DNA of 64,000 bases from Luteimonas sp. S4-F44 (GCF_022637415.1 NZ_CP093340.1:2046001-2110000); one strand, 5' to 3'. Shown: positions 1 through 8,358, numbered from the stretch's first letter. Notes: generated by a model not told the origin, from the sequence alone. Translations and numbers: made by a program.

Positions 1-2
1 TG

Positions 3-194
3 CTGGGCGTGCGCCGCGAGGGCGTGACCGAGGCCGCGCGCCGGCTGCAGGAGGAAGGGTGCATCCGCTATAGCCGCGGGCTGATCCAGGTCCTCGAACC
101 GGCCTCGCTGCTCGACCGCGCCTGCGAGTGTTACGAGGTCATCCGTAGCGAGTACGACCGCCTGTTGCGCGAACCGCTGGAGTCCGAACGTTGA
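3..194 (+). CDS. Crp/Fnr-family transcriptional regulator, C-terminal end (5' truncated)
   Basis: Only the last 63 codons lie in the window. They read as the end of a winged-helix DNA-binding domain: a recognition-helix stretch (GVRREGVTEAARRLQ), a wing-like strand (IRYSRGLIQVLE), then the ACECY segment typical of short Crp/Fnr regulators of this bacterial group. The frame ends at a TGA 70 bp before the next gene. The effector domain lies outside the window, so ligand and targets cannot be judged. Confidence 0.75.
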   Translation: MGVRREGVTEAARRLQEEGCIRYSRGLIQVLEPASLLDRACECYEVIRSEYDRLLREPLESER

Positions 195-264
195 GGCTGG
201 CCGTCCTCACCCGACCTTGGCCCGGCACTGCGCCATCATGCGGCCTCCCGACCGGAGGTTTTCA

Positions 265-552
265 ATGAGCCAGACGCCGCCGCGCATCCACGTCGCGCGC
301 ACCGAGATCGAGGCGCTCGAACGCAACATCGGCCTGCTCAATGACGAGGCCATCGTTCAGGTCATCCTCACCGACGGCACGCAGGTCGAAGGCGTGGTGT
401 CGGCGCGCCCGACCTTGGAAACGTTCCGCACCGCCGCCGGCGACGAAGGCCACAACGCGCGGTTGCGGCTCGACGACCTGGAAGACCCGGCGGTGCCGCA
501 CTACGTCTGGGTCGGCGACATCGTCGCGATCGAACAGATCGGCAGCGCCTGA
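265..552 (+). CDS. DUF3247 family protein (Sm-like fold)
   Basis: This 95-residue protein opens with PRIHVARTEIEALERN, the signature of the small Xanthomonas DUF3247 family, for which an Sm-like beta-barrel structure is known. A central strand (VQVILTDGTQVEGVV) and the C-terminal VWVGDIVAIEQIG fit an SH3/Sm-type barrel. The start is the ATG seven bases after a GGAGG ribosome-binding site. An upstream in-frame TTG is less likely. The molecular role of the family is unknown; RNA or protein binding is only a structural guess. Confidence 0.85.
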   Translation: MSQTPPRIHVARTEIEALERNIGLLNDEAIVQVILTDGTQVEGVVSARPTLETFRTAAGDEGHNARLRLDDLEDPAVPHYVWVGDIVAIEQIGSA

Positions 553-577
553 TCCATCGGGTACGGGGCCCGCACGC

Positions 578-1183
578 TCAGCGAGCGTGGGGACCGGCGC
601 TTGCGCCGCGTGAGGCCATCGAGTCGACGCTATTCGCACCACCAGCTCGCGCCGACACGGGCCGCCGCCGTCGTTCAGCATCTGCCGGCAGTGACCTTGC
701 CGCAACGTCGGACGGCCGCGGCGGCGGCATCGATGCGGGCCTTGCACACCCGTGATGCGGCCCGTCGCCGTCGAGCGTCAACAACGCCGTCAGCGGAAAC
801 CGCGCGCCGGACATGTCGTCCTCGCAGCGCATGCGGCGGACGATGAGCACCACATCGCCCGCCTGATCGCGGGCCGCGATGCGCCGCCCATCCGCCGTCA
901 TCGACGACGATGCGTTCGCGAATCGGCGTGCCGGCCCATCGACTCCAGTGACCAGGACCGTGTCGCCCTCGATCCGGGCTTGCCAGAACGGCTCATTGGT
1001 CGATACGACGACATCGCCATCGAGGGCCGCGCCGTCGACCGTTACGGGCTCGCCACGCTCGCCGCCGCCGTCTGCCGCGACAGACGCGCCGGGACGCGCG
1101 GCAGTTTCGCCGCTCGGCTGGCAGGCGGCCAGCGAGACCGCGCCCAGCGCGAGGGAACAGACGAAGATTCGATGGATGCGCAT
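578..1183 (-). CDS. COG3650-type envelope lipoprotein (lysozyme-inhibitor-like)
   Basis: The 201-residue precursor has a lipoprotein signal ending LAAC at residue 18. It then carries NEPFW, which marks the COG3650 family, a Cys in MRCEDDMSGARFP, and a second Cys in GCARPA. These residues lie in the family's beta-barrel region, related to MliC-type lysozyme inhibitors. After about residue 150 the reading frame continues as an Arg/Pro-rich tail of about 50 residues without family character, so a 3' frameshift or a missed earlier stop is possible. The gene diverges from two further inhibitor-like lipoproteins. A role in periplasmic protection is inferred. Confidence 0.6.
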   Translation of the reverse strand: MRIHRIFVCSLALGAVSLAACQPSGETAARPGASVAADGGGERGEPVTVDGAALDGDVVVSTNEPFWQARIEGDTVLVTGVDGPARRFANASSSMTADGRRIAARDQAGDVVLIVRRMRCEDDMSGARFPLTALLTLDGDGPHHGCARPASMPPPRPSDVAARSLPADAERRRRPVSARAGGANSVDSMASRGASAGPHAR

Positions 1184-1350
1184 GGCAGGCCTCGTGGGAA
1201 TGGCCGCACGATGGTGCCCACCGGACTGTTCGCATCCGGTTACGGCGCCATTGACGCCTGCGCACTCGGCATTGACGCACGCCGGTCCACGATGGTGGCA
1301 CGTCACGCCGGCCACGCCCGGCGGCTTTCGATCACGAACGAGGACTTGCC

Positions 1351-1767
1351 ATGCGCCATGCCGCCCTGCCCGCCGCCTTGATCGGATTGGCGCTTGCCGC
1401 CTGTTCCAACGAGCGCGAGACATCCGCCCCGCCCGCATCGCCGCCCCCCGCCCCTGCGACGATGGAGGCACCGCCGCCCACCGGCTCGCTCGCCGCCCGC
1501 GAAGCGGAGAGTGCGCCACCATCGACGGTTCGCTATCGCTGCGGCGACCACACCTACACCGTCGCCTACGAGGATGACGGCGACACCGCGCTGATGCAGG
1601 TGGACGGCCGCACTCTGAGCTTGCGTACGACGCCGGCCGCGAGTGGTGCCCGCTACGCAGACGACGCGGGCAATGTGCTGTGGACCAAGGGGTCGGACGA
1701 GGCCGACATCACCGTCGACGGTGCACCGGCGCAGGCGTGCAGGACATCGGTGGAGGACGCTGGCTGA
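1351..1767 (+). CDS. MliC-type lysozyme-inhibitor lipoprotein, copy 1
   Basis: The 138-residue lipoprotein has its lipobox LAAC near residue 18, a Pro/Ala-rich linker, and a MliC domain over about residues 60-133. The domain shows the family landmarks: a Cys in YRCGDHTYTV, the barrel strand ALMQVDGRTLSL, the loop SGARYADDAGNVLWTKGSDEA and a closing Cys. MliC proteins bind c-type lysozyme at the outer membrane or in the periplasm. A GAGG precedes the ATG. The next gene is a diverged tandem paralogue sharing the GARYADD and VLWT blocks. Confidence 0.8.
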   Translation: MRHAALPAALIGLALAACSNERETSAPPASPPPAPATMEAPPPTGSLAAREAESAPPSTVRYRCGDHTYTVAYEDDGDTALMQVDGRTLSLRTTPAASGARYADDAGNVLWTKGSDEADITVDGAPAQACRTSVEDAG

Positions 1768-1873
1768 TGCGGCACCCACGCTGTCTTCACACCCCACGCG
1801 CGGGGGACGGGTAGCCTGCGACACGCGCCTCCCCCCATGTCCGTCCCAGGTGTCCACACGCAAGGAGACGATC

Positions 1874-2293
1874 ATGCGCCACGCCCCACCCCTGCTCATC
1901 GCAGTCCTGGGTTTCGCTTTCGCTGGCTGCTCGCCTGCCCAGGCGCCGGCCGACGACACCGTGCCGCCGCCTTCCCCTAATGCGGCGTCCGGGGCAATGA
2001 CGCCGCCCGCCCCCGAAACCCCGTCCACTGACGCTGCACCCATCGCGCGCGTGGTGCATTACGACTGCGAAGGCACGCCGGTCGATGCGACCTTCGATGG
2101 TCGCGGTCAGGCCAGCATGGCCATCGACGGCGGCCATGTGGTGCTGCGTACCGCGAGCGACCCGGCAATGCAAGGCGCCCGTTACGCGGACGACCAGGGC
2201 ACTGTGCTGTGGACCCGGGGCGCACACGACGCCATCCTGCTGCGCAACGGCCAGCCGGATCGCGTGTGCACCGGGACACCCGGCGCGTCCTGA
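1874..2293 (+). CDS. MliC-type lysozyme-inhibitor lipoprotein, copy 2
   Basis: This tandem paralogue lies 106 bp downstream of copy 1. Its 139-residue precursor has a lipobox FAGC, a long Pro-rich linker and a C-terminal MliC-like domain. The domain has Cys residues in HYDCEGTPV and DRVCTG, and the shared block GARYADDQGTVLWTRG. The strand sequences are strongly diverged from copy 1, which suggests separate targets or older duplication rather than a recent copy. An AAGGAG site stands 5 bp before the ATG. Lysozyme binding is inferred from the family; the first half of the domain is weaker than in copy 1. Confidence 0.7.
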   Translation: MRHAPPLLIAVLGFAFAGCSPAQAPADDTVPPPSPNAASGAMTPPAPETPSTDAAPIARVVHYDCEGTPVDATFDGRGQASMAIDGGHVVLRTASDPAMQGARYADDQGTVLWTRGAHDAILLRNGQPDRVCTGTPGAS

Positions 2294-2350
2294 TCCTGAC
2301 GGCTTGTGGGCTCGACGACGGGTTCACACACCACACCCCATGCGCCCCAT

Positions 2351-2379
2351 CGCCCCGCACACGGCTTGCGTGCGGGGCG
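2351..2379. terminator. GC hairpin between convergent genes
   Basis: A perfect 10-bp inverted repeat, CGCCCCGCAC and GTGCGGGGCG with a 9-base loop, sits between the convergent MliC copy 2 and amidohydrolase genes. It has no T tract on either strand, so intrinsic termination is uncertain; it may only stabilise 3' ends. Confidence 0.4.
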
Positions 2380-2386
2380 ACCGCGC

Positions 2387-3769
2387 TCAATCTCGCTCGG
2401 CGTTGCGTGCGGCGATCGCGTCCAGCGCGGCCTGCAGCTGCGCGCGCGGCCACCACTGACCGCGCGCCATCACCCCGACCGGATCACGCGCGTGCGCCAG
2501 GTCTTCGCGCGGATCGCCGTCTAGCAGCAGCAGATCGGCACGTCGCCCCACCGCGATGGTGCCGAAGGCCTCTGGTGTGCCGAGCGCGCGCGCCGGATTG
2601 CGGGTGCCGGTGACCAGGACCTCGTAGGGCGTCAGGCCCGTGGCCTGCATCATGGTCATCTCGCGATGGAGCGAAAAGCCCGGCACGTTGAAGAATTGCG
2701 GCGCATCCGAGCCCAGCGCGATCGGCGCCCCACCGTCGTGCAGCGCCTTGAGCAGTTGCCGACGCAAAGCCACCAGTCGCGCGGCCGCCTCTGGTTGGAA
2801 GTCGGGGCGCTGGGCGTACTCGCGCTTGGCGCGCAGCCAGCGCGCGCGTTCGGTGGCAGGCATGTAGCGCATCTCCGGCCACGCGATCATGCGCTCGGGC
2901 GCCTCGGTCGAGGCCATGTGCTCAACCAGGCTCAGCGTCGGCACATTCCAGGTGCCGGCCGCAACCGTGCGGCGGACCGCCTCGTCGATGCGCGCCGGAT
3001 CCACGCGGTCGATCCAGGCGCTGCCGAACCAGCCGGCCTGCGCATCGGCGATCGGCGCGCTGGGCACCAGGAACTCGACGTAGCGGTCGAGGTGATCGAT
3101 CGACGCCTGGCCGGCCTCGAGTGCGGCCACCAGGCCGACCCCGGATGGGATATGCCCGGCGAACGGCAGGCCGAGCGCATCGGACGTACGCGCCATCGCC
3201 GGATAGGCGTCGGCGGGAATGCTGCCGAGCTTGATCAGTTGCGCGCCCGCAGCGTGGTGAGCACGCACCTCGGCCTCGACCGCGGCGATGTCCTCACCGC
3301 GTAGCCAGGGGCTGGCAACCACGAGCGTCGGTCCGGGCACCTCGCCCGCTTCGATCCGCGTGCGCAACGCCGGATGCGACGGATCCCCGGACATGTTGCG
3401 CACCAGGGTCACGCCATTGGCCAGATACAGCAGCAACGTGTCCTCGACCGCTTGCGGCCGATCCGCGCCGGGCACATGGCCATGCATCTCTGCCAGGCCC
3501 GGCATCAGCACCCGGCCGGTACCGTCGATGCGCTCGGCATCGGCCGGCACGTGCACCTGCGCCGACGGCGCAACCTCGACGATCTGGCCGTCGCGCACGA
3601 CGACCGTGTGGTCCTCGAGCCGGCGATCGCGATCCATCGGCAGCACATCCACGCCGACGAAGGCGACCGTGCGCGCCGCGATGGGGGTGGACTCGACGGC
3701 CTGCGCGGCGCACGCAGCGAACGCGGTCGCCAACAACAGCGTCGGCAACCTCCGGCCGCGCCGGCTCAT
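2387..3769 (-). CDS. Secreted amidohydrolase-family protein (imidazolonepropionase-like)
   Basis: This 460-residue protein has an N-terminal signal (LLLATAFAACAAQA) that may carry a lipobox. It is a composite-domain amidohydrolase: beta-sandwich strands flank a TIM barrel. The metal HxH is H96/H98 in EMHGHV, with further likely ligands in GHIPSG, DHLDRY and the C-terminal LGSDAP aspartate. The C-terminal GTIAVGRRADLLLLDGDP is the family's closing strand. Substrate cannot be read from sequence; related exported enzymes cleave cyclic amides or X-Pro dipeptides. Its ATG overlaps the stop of the DUF2789 gene (ATGA), so the two are co-transcribed. Confidence 0.8.
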   Translation of the reverse strand: MSRRGRRLPTLLLATAFAACAAQAVESTPIAARTVAFVGVDVLPMDRDRRLEDHTVVVRDGQIVEVAPSAQVHVPADAERIDGTGRVLMPGLAEMHGHVPGADRPQAVEDTLLLYLANGVTLVRNMSGDPSHPALRTRIEAGEVPGPTLVVASPWLRGEDIAAVEAEVRAHHAAGAQLIKLGSIPADAYPAMARTSDALGLPFAGHIPSGVGLVAALEAGQASIDHLDRYVEFLVPSAPIADAQAGWFGSAWIDRVDPARIDEAVRRTVAAGTWNVPTLSLVEHMASTEAPERMIAWPEMRYMPATERARWLRAKREYAQRPDFQPEAAARLVALRRQLLKALHDGGAPIALGSDAPQFFNVPGFSLHREMTMMQATGLTPYEVLVTGTRNPARALGTPEAFGTIAVGRRADLLLLDGDPREDLAHARDPVGVMARGQWWPRAQLQAALDAIAARNAERD

Positions 3770-4017
3770 GGGTCCGGCGTCGCATGCATCGCGACATTGA
3801 GTTGGTCGATGACGATGATCCAGTCCGCATCCTCGAGCCGCTCCTCACGCAGCAACTGCGCCTGGGCGGGCGTCCAGAACGGCGCCTCCTCCAGTCGCAC
3901 GGCGTCGGGCAACGGGGCATGGCGGGCAATGAAGGCGCGGATCGACGCTTCGTCATCAGGCAGCCCGAGCTGGGCGAAGAGTTCGGAGAACGGGTGCACG
4001 GTCGGGTCCACGGACAT
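3766..4017 (-). CDS. DUF2789 family protein
   Basis: The 83-residue protein matches the DUF2789 layout: FSELFAQLGLPDDEASI, then FIARHAPLPDAVRLEEAPFWTPAQAQLLREE and a final DADWIIVIDQLN. It is predicted soluble and helical. The family is small, conserved in proteobacteria and of unknown function. The gene overlaps the amidohydrolase by 4 bp and is the upstream partner in that pair. Confidence 0.85.
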   Translation of the reverse strand: MSVDPTVHPFSELFAQLGLPDDEASIRAFIARHAPLPDAVRLEEAPFWTPAQAQLLREERLEDADWIIVIDQLNVAMHATPDP

Positions 4018-4280
4018 CCTCGGTCGGGCAAGCGGTGCACCTACCCTAGCGGCACCGGCGTCAACGTGACTTGAGTTCTAGCGAGCTTCGCTTGATTCGA
4101 AGTCTGGCTGCAGGCGTCCGCAGCGGCGGACTGACGGCCGGTAGCCGCGTCAAGCGCACCATGGATGGCGCGCGCCCGAGTCAAGACAGGATGCCTTGAC
4201 CGAGGGGAAAGCGGCTTCCGGCTGGCAGGCCGCTGCCCATCCGAAGTGGAGTTCCCCTTCCCGCACTTAGGAGAAGAACC
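4018..4280. other. Intergenic region without recognised gene
   Basis: This stretch of about 260 bases lies between the DUF2789 gene and the terminator of the DUF1328 gene. No reading frame here has a family match, a good ribosome-binding site or recognisable protein character. It must hold the promoter for the DUF2789-amidohydrolase pair, but no clear -35/-10 pair stands out. Confidence 0.5.
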
Positions 4281-4306
4281 AAAAAAAACCGCCGGCAAGC
4301 CGGCGG
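4281..4306 (-). terminator. Rho-independent terminator of the DUF1328 gene
   Basis: Read on the minus strand, a perfect 8-bp stem CCGCCGGC/GCCGGCGG with a two-base loop is followed directly by eight T residues. It lies 26 bp after the stop of the DUF1328 gene and is one of the cleanest terminators in the window. Confidence 0.9.
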
Positions 4307-4332
4307 TCATGGCACTGCGATCGACAGGGTCG

Positions 4333-4509
4333 TCAACTCGTCACTTTCTTGGCGACCGTCAGGCCGAGCACGAACAGCACGATGGCGATGATGATCGCTG
4401 CCCAGAACAGGAACTTGGCAATGCCCATCGAGGCACCGGCGACACCGCTGAACCCGAGGGCACCGGCGATTAGGCCGATGACGGCGAAAATAATGGCCCA
4501 CTTGATCAT
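4333..4509 (-). CDS. DUF1328 small membrane protein (YtjA-like)
   Basis: The 58-residue protein starts MIKWAIIFAVIGLIAGALGF and has a second hydrophobic segment, KFLFWAAIIIAIVLFVLG, giving the two-helix hairpin of the DUF1328/YtjA family. The chosen ATG has a GGAG upstream and matches the family N terminus; an in-frame ATG four codons earlier overlaps that site and is rejected. Members are often induced in stationary phase or envelope stress, but the function is unknown. A strong terminator follows. Confidence 0.85.
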   Translation of the reverse strand: MIKWAIIFAVIGLIAGALGFSGVAGASMGIAKFLFWAAIIIAIVLFVLGLTVAKKVTS

Positions 4510-4614
4510 GTCGTTCTCCATACGTCGGTAGTTGCACGACGTGGCATTCGTCGCGTCGGCGGACCGCAGTCTGTGACCGGGGCGGTGCGGCTGGCGTGAA
4601 CGCGCCCCGCTGCC

Positions 4615-5259
4615 CTACGGTCGCGCCGTCCGGCGCCACAAGGCCATCGAGACCGCGGTCAGCCAGCCCAGGATCGACACCACCACGGTCTTCTGCGCCA
4701 ACCCGCGCGGTGCGTCGCGCCAGAGCGCCAGCACCCAGATCGATGCGAAGCACAATAATGCCCACGGCAGCGCCCAGCGCGCGGTCGCACGCCAGGCGGC
4801 GTCGCCGCGCAGGCGGAAGGCCTGCAGCACCATGCCGGCGGTCGCGAACAGGAACGCGCCCTGCGCCGAAACGCCATGGATCAGGCCTTCGAGCGTGCTG
4901 TCGATGCCGGGTAGGTCCATCCAGGCGTAGGCGGTCGTCGCCAACGACAGTCCACCGAGCGCGAACAGCAGCAGCGGCGCCGTACTGCGCGCGCCCTCGC
5001 TGCTCGCCTGCCACAGCCCCCAGCCCAATGCGGCCATCCCGATCGCGAGCGCGACATACGCCGCCTGCAGCAACGGCCCCCAGTCGCCGATCAGATACAG
5101 GCTCAGCTGGCTGTGCACCGGATCGAGGTCGGGGCGCAGGCCATGCAGCGCGCTGGCGCTCGCGCCGAACGTCGCCAGGCTCACCAACGCCACCCGCGCG
5201 CAGGTCCGGGCACGGCGCTGGTCGATGGGCGTGTCTATGACGGCAGCGGGCTGGGACAT
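4615..5259 (-). CDS. DUF998 family integral membrane protein
   Basis: The 214-residue protein has about six hydrophobic segments. Early on it carries LRPDLDPVHSQLSLYLIGDWG, the DUF998 signature of a charged DP..SQ.S.Y motif after the first helix. Other helices include LLQAAYVALAIGMAALGWGL, LLLFALGGLSLATTAYAWM and WALPWALLCFASIWVLALW. The family is of unknown function. The gene stands alone, 93 bp before the DUF1328 gene on the same strand, and may read into it. Confidence 0.75.
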   Translation of the reverse strand: MSQPAAVIDTPIDQRRARTCARVALVSLATFGASASALHGLRPDLDPVHSQLSLYLIGDWGPLLQAAYVALAIGMAALGWGLWQASSEGARSTAPLLLFALGGLSLATTAYAWMDLPGIDSTLEGLIHGVSAQGAFLFATAGMVLQAFRLRGDAAWRATARWALPWALLCFASIWVLALWRDAPRGLAQKTVVVSILGWLTAVSMALWRRTARP

Positions 5260-5403
5260 GACAGAACGATCGCGCGGCGGGCCGCCATTCTAGGCGCGCC
5301 CCATCGTCACGCCGCGCGACGCTATGCCGGGCACGATGGGTGCTTCTGTCCGGCCGACCCGACCCGATGGCCGCCCACGCGACGATCGCAACCGCCACGC
5401 TGC

Positions 5404-6029
5404 CGCAAAGAGGTCGATCTGGTGTTGGTCGGCAGCGATCCCGATGCGGCGCATCTGGTCCACGCGGCCATTGAGGACCACGCCGAGCGGCTGGCCGGGG
5501 TGATCCGCTGCTTCCTCGCGCAACCCGAATGTGCCGGCGTCAAGCGGATCATCATCGGCGGCGGCTTCCCCGGCAACCGCACTGGCGCGTTGTCGGTGCG
5601 CCGTGCCGCGCGTCTGCTCAAGCTCGCGCGCGCAGTGGCGGCATGCCAATGATGCGCCCGATCGCGAGACCGCGATGACCCGGACCGCGGCGGTGCTCAA
5701 CGGCCTGATCGCGCATGCACGCACACGCGATCTGCGACTGGCCCCGTTCGTCGCGGTGGCGGCCGGGCGAGATCGCGCCCGATGGCGCCATCCTGCACGG
5801 CGCACACAATTTGCCCGGCGACTGGGAGGCAGTCGATTTTCGGGTCGACGACGCGTTGCAGGCACGCCTGGACCGAATCGGCGGCCGCACGCCGCTGGTG
5901 CGATTGCACAACGACGCCGTCGTGCAGGGCCTGAGCGAGCGTCCGCGCATGCGCGGTGTGCGCGGGTGGGGCGTGCTGACGATTGGCACCGGTATGGGCA
6001 ACGCCAGTTACACGAACCGGCGTTCCTGA
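5404..6029 (+). pseudogene. Remnant of a ROK-family sugar-kinase-like gene
   Basis: Pieces of one ROK-type protein appear in three reading frames. Frame 1 (about 5404-5650) reads DLVLVGSDPDAAHLV and VKRIIIGGGFPGNRTGAL. Frame 2 (about 5665-5765) reads LIAHARTRDLRLAPFVAV. Frame 3 (about 5765-6029) reads PDGAILHGAHNLPGDWE, VRLHNDAVVQGLSE and WGVLTIGTGMGNASYTN. In intact relatives, as I recall them, a segment of about 100 residues with the ATP-binding DIGG motif lies between the first two pieces; it is absent here, as are both ends. The gene is therefore deleted and frameshifted. Confidence 0.75.
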
Positions 6030-6248
6030 ACCGACCGGCCCATCGCCGACGGCTCCACAGACGGGCGGTGTTATGCTAGGCGCCGGGCCCTCGCCCATCC
6101 GTGCGTCCCGTGCGACCGCCTCGGCCGCCGCCTCGCTTCCCCCACGTGTGACCGCCCGCTCCGGGCGACGCTCCCCAGGAAGCGTGATGAACCGCTGCGT
6201 CCCCACCCCATTCGCGTCTGCCCCGATCCGCCGCCCGGTCTTGGACCG

Positions 6249-6554
6249 ATGACCGCGCCTGATATCGACTGCGCGCGCTGCGACGCGGTCTGCTGCCGGT
6301 TGACGGTGGTGCTGCAGAGCGACGACGACGTACCCGCCCGGTTCGTCGACGTCACCGAGGCCGGCCTGCAGGTCATGGCCCGCGACGAGGAAGGCTGGTG
6401 CGTGGCGATCGATCCTGCGCGGATGTGCTGTTCGATCTACGACACCCGGCCCCAGATCTGCCGACGCTTCGAGATGGCCGGCCCCTACTGCCGCTCGGTC
6501 CGCGACGACTACGAAGATCGCGGACGACGCGGCATCCCCCTGGCGATGTACTGA
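6249..6554 (+). CDS. YkgJ-family cysteine-cluster protein
   Basis: The 101-residue protein carries a Cys constellation of the YkgJ/CxxCxxCC zinc- or iron-binding family: CARCDAVCC near residue 9, MCCSIYDTRPQICRRF in the middle and a later Cys in AGPYCRSV. Metal binding is inferred from the motif and the biological role is unknown. Twelve bases separate it from a small downstream gene with a strong AAAGGAG site, so the two probably share a transcript. Confidence 0.8.
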   Translation: MTAPDIDCARCDAVCCRLTVVLQSDDDVPARFVDVTEAGLQVMARDEEGWCVAIDPARMCCSIYDTRPQICRRFEMAGPYCRSVRDDYEDRGRRGIPLAMY

Positions 6555-6566
6555 AAGGAGCGTTCG

Positions 6567-6833
6567 ATGTCCCGTACCAAGAAGACAGCGGCCCCGGCCG
6601 CAACGGCCACCCCGACAACGGCGTCGAGCACCGGCCACCTGTTCGCCGGCCCGCGCAAGCCCGGTGACCGCGGCGCGAGCGTGACCAGCGACCGGATCGC
6701 AGCCGACCTGGCGCGCTTCCGCGCGGCGGGCGGTCGGATCGAGGTGCTGGGTGTCACCCGGACGCTGATGCGCGTCGACGCCGAGGCACCGAAGGTCGCC
6801 GCCAGCGCGCCGAAGAAGGCCCGCGGCGGCTGA
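6567..6833 (+). CDS. Small basic hypothetical protein
   Basis: An 88-residue protein has low-complexity Thr/Ala/Lys-rich ends around a conserved-looking core, ASVTSDRIAADLARFRAAGG followed by IEVLGVTRTLMRVD. The core suggests a small alpha/beta fold; no named family is recognised. The start is well defined by AAAGGAG seven bases before the ATG. It follows the YkgJ-like gene in the same direction. Confidence 0.65.
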   Translation: MSRTKKTAAPAATATPTTASSTGHLFAGPRKPGDRGASVTSDRIAADLARFRAAGGRIEVLGVTRTLMRVDAEAPKVAASAPKKARGG

Positions 6834-6897
6834 GGCCTGCACCCGGCCGCGATGCCGGGCGTGCGACCCTGCGGCCGATCTCGCCATGGAGGCCGCC

Positions 6898-7698
6898 ATG
6901 TCCCTGACCCCACCCGTGCTGCCGTTTGATGCGTCGCCGCTGCGCGATCGCGTGGTCGCGATCACCGGCGGCGCGCAAGGCATCGGCCGCGGGATCGCCC
7001 AGGCGGTGCTCGGTGCCGGCGGTCGCGTGGCGATCGGCGACCTGGATCGCGACGCCGGCGTTGCCTGCCTGGCCGAGTGGGATGTCGGCGATCGCGCCTG
7101 TTTCTTCCCGCTCGATGTCGCCCGCGAGGCGTCGGTGCGCGGTTTCTTCGCCAAGGCCATCACGCGCCTAGGCGGCCTCGACGGCCTGGTCAACAATGCC
7201 GGACCGGCCGATCCGCACGTCTCGGACCTGACACGTCTGCCGTTGTCGCAGTGGCGGCGATTCCTCGACGCCCACCTCACCGGCGCCTTTCTGTGCTGCA
7301 AGTCCGCGCTGCCCGCGCTGCGCGCGCGACAGGGCGCAATCGTGTCGATCGCCTCCAGCCGCGTGCTCCAGTCCGAAGCCCACACCGAACCCTATGCGGC
7401 CGCCAAAGGCGGGCTGGTGGCGTTGACCCACGCCTTGGCGATCAGCGAAGGGCCCCGCGTGCGCGTCAATGCGATCAGCCCCGGTTGGATCGCGACCGAC
7501 GACTGGCAGCGTCCCGCGGCGCGCCGTCGCCCGAAGCTGTCCAGGCGTGACCACGCGCAACATCCGGTCGGTCGGGTCGGCACGCCGGAGGACATCGGGG
7601 CCCTCGCGGTGTATCTGCTCTCGCCCGCGTCGGGGTTCGTGACCGGGCAGCACGTCGTCATCGACGGCGGCATGGGCCGCAAGATGCAGTACGCCTGA
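6898..7698 (+). CDS. SDR-family oxidoreductase
   Basis: The 266-residue protein is a classical short-chain dehydrogenase. The Rossmann glycine motif TGGAQGIG is at 23-30, NNAG at 99-102, the catalytic Ser in SIASS near 150-154 and the YxxxK pair at Y166/K170. It ends with the strand-and-turn ISPGWIAT plus the C-terminal GQHVVIDGGMG. An acidic residue after the second strand (IGDLD) favours NAD over NADP. Substrate is unknown. The ATG at 6898 is preferred because GGAGG lies five bases before it and overlaps an earlier in-frame ATG. Confidence 0.9.
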   Translation: MSLTPPVLPFDASPLRDRVVAITGGAQGIGRGIAQAVLGAGGRVAIGDLDRDAGVACLAEWDVGDRACFFPLDVAREASVRGFFAKAITRLGGLDGLVNNAGPADPHVSDLTRLPLSQWRRFLDAHLTGAFLCCKSALPALRARQGAIVSIASSRVLQSEAHTEPYAAAKGGLVALTHALAISEGPRVRVNAISPGWIATDDWQRPAARRRPKLSRRDHAQHPVGRVGTPEDIGALAVYLLSPASGFVTGQHVVIDGGMGRKMQYA

Positions 7699-7821
7699 GC
7701 AACGACGCGAGCATCACGCGACGTGCCGGCGGCTGAACCACGATGCGCAAAAGTGTCGGGTTTCATGTGCGGTTGCCCGGAGTGCTGCAAGCATCGCAGC
7801 ATCACCCCCGTGGAGATCGTC

Positions 7822-8187
7822 ATGAACACGTTGCGCACACTTGCCTGTCTCGGCCTGTTTTCGCTGGCTGCGGCCGGAACCGCCCACGCCCAGCACTACG
7901 GCCCGCAGGACGAAGGGCGCCGTTTCAACGACGGCAGCCGCGTGGTCTGCAAGGATGTCGAAGTCCAGCGCAACAGCTCCGACCCCAATCGCATCGGCGG
8001 CACGGCCGCAGGCGCGGTCATCGGTGGTCTGCTCGGCAACCAGATCGGCGGCGGCAACGGCCGCAAGCTCGCGACCGTGGGCGGTGCCGTGGCCGGTGGC
8101 GCGATCGGCCGCAACGTCCAGGGCAACCGTCAGGAGACCCGCGGCGACCGCATTGTCGAAACGCGCTGCGATCGCGTCTATCGCTGA
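7822..8187 (+). CDS. Glycine-zipper 2TM-domain protein, exported
   Basis: The 121-residue precursor has a signal peptide ending TAHAQ. The mature part holds a glycine-zipper hairpin: GTAAGAVIGGLLGNQIGGGN and, after RKLATV, GGAVAGGAIGRNVQG. This is the Rick-17kDa/2TM fold of outer-membrane-associated proteins such as SlyB. The end has two Cys residues that could form a disulfide (CKDVEV early, TRCDRV late). Function is unknown; family members stabilise the envelope or respond to envelope stress. A clear terminator follows 23 bp after the stop. Confidence 0.85.
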   Translation: MNTLRTLACLGLFSLAAAGTAHAQHYGPQDEGRRFNDGSRVVCKDVEVQRNSSDPNRIGGTAAGAVIGGLLGNQIGGGNGRKLATVGGAVAGGAIGRNVQGNRQETRGDRIVETRCDRVYR

Positions 8188-8210
8188 GTTCCACCTCGTC
8201 GCGCACGCAC

Positions 8211-8240
8211 GCCGGCATCCCGTTTGGGGTGCCGGCTTTT
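8211..8240 (+). terminator. Rho-independent terminator
   Basis: An 11-bp stem (GCCGGCATCCC with GGGGTGCCGGC, including one G-T pair) closes a four-base loop and is followed by TTTTCTTT. It ends the glycine-zipper gene. Confidence 0.9.
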
Positions 8241-8358
8241 CTTTGCGCCTGAAACGATCCTTTCCGTCCCGCGCGCTACCGTAGCGCGCGGCTGACGCCA
8301 CACTTTCCCGGTTGCCGCATCGCGGCCTGTCTCTCTCTCTCAACCAGGAAAGCCCAGC

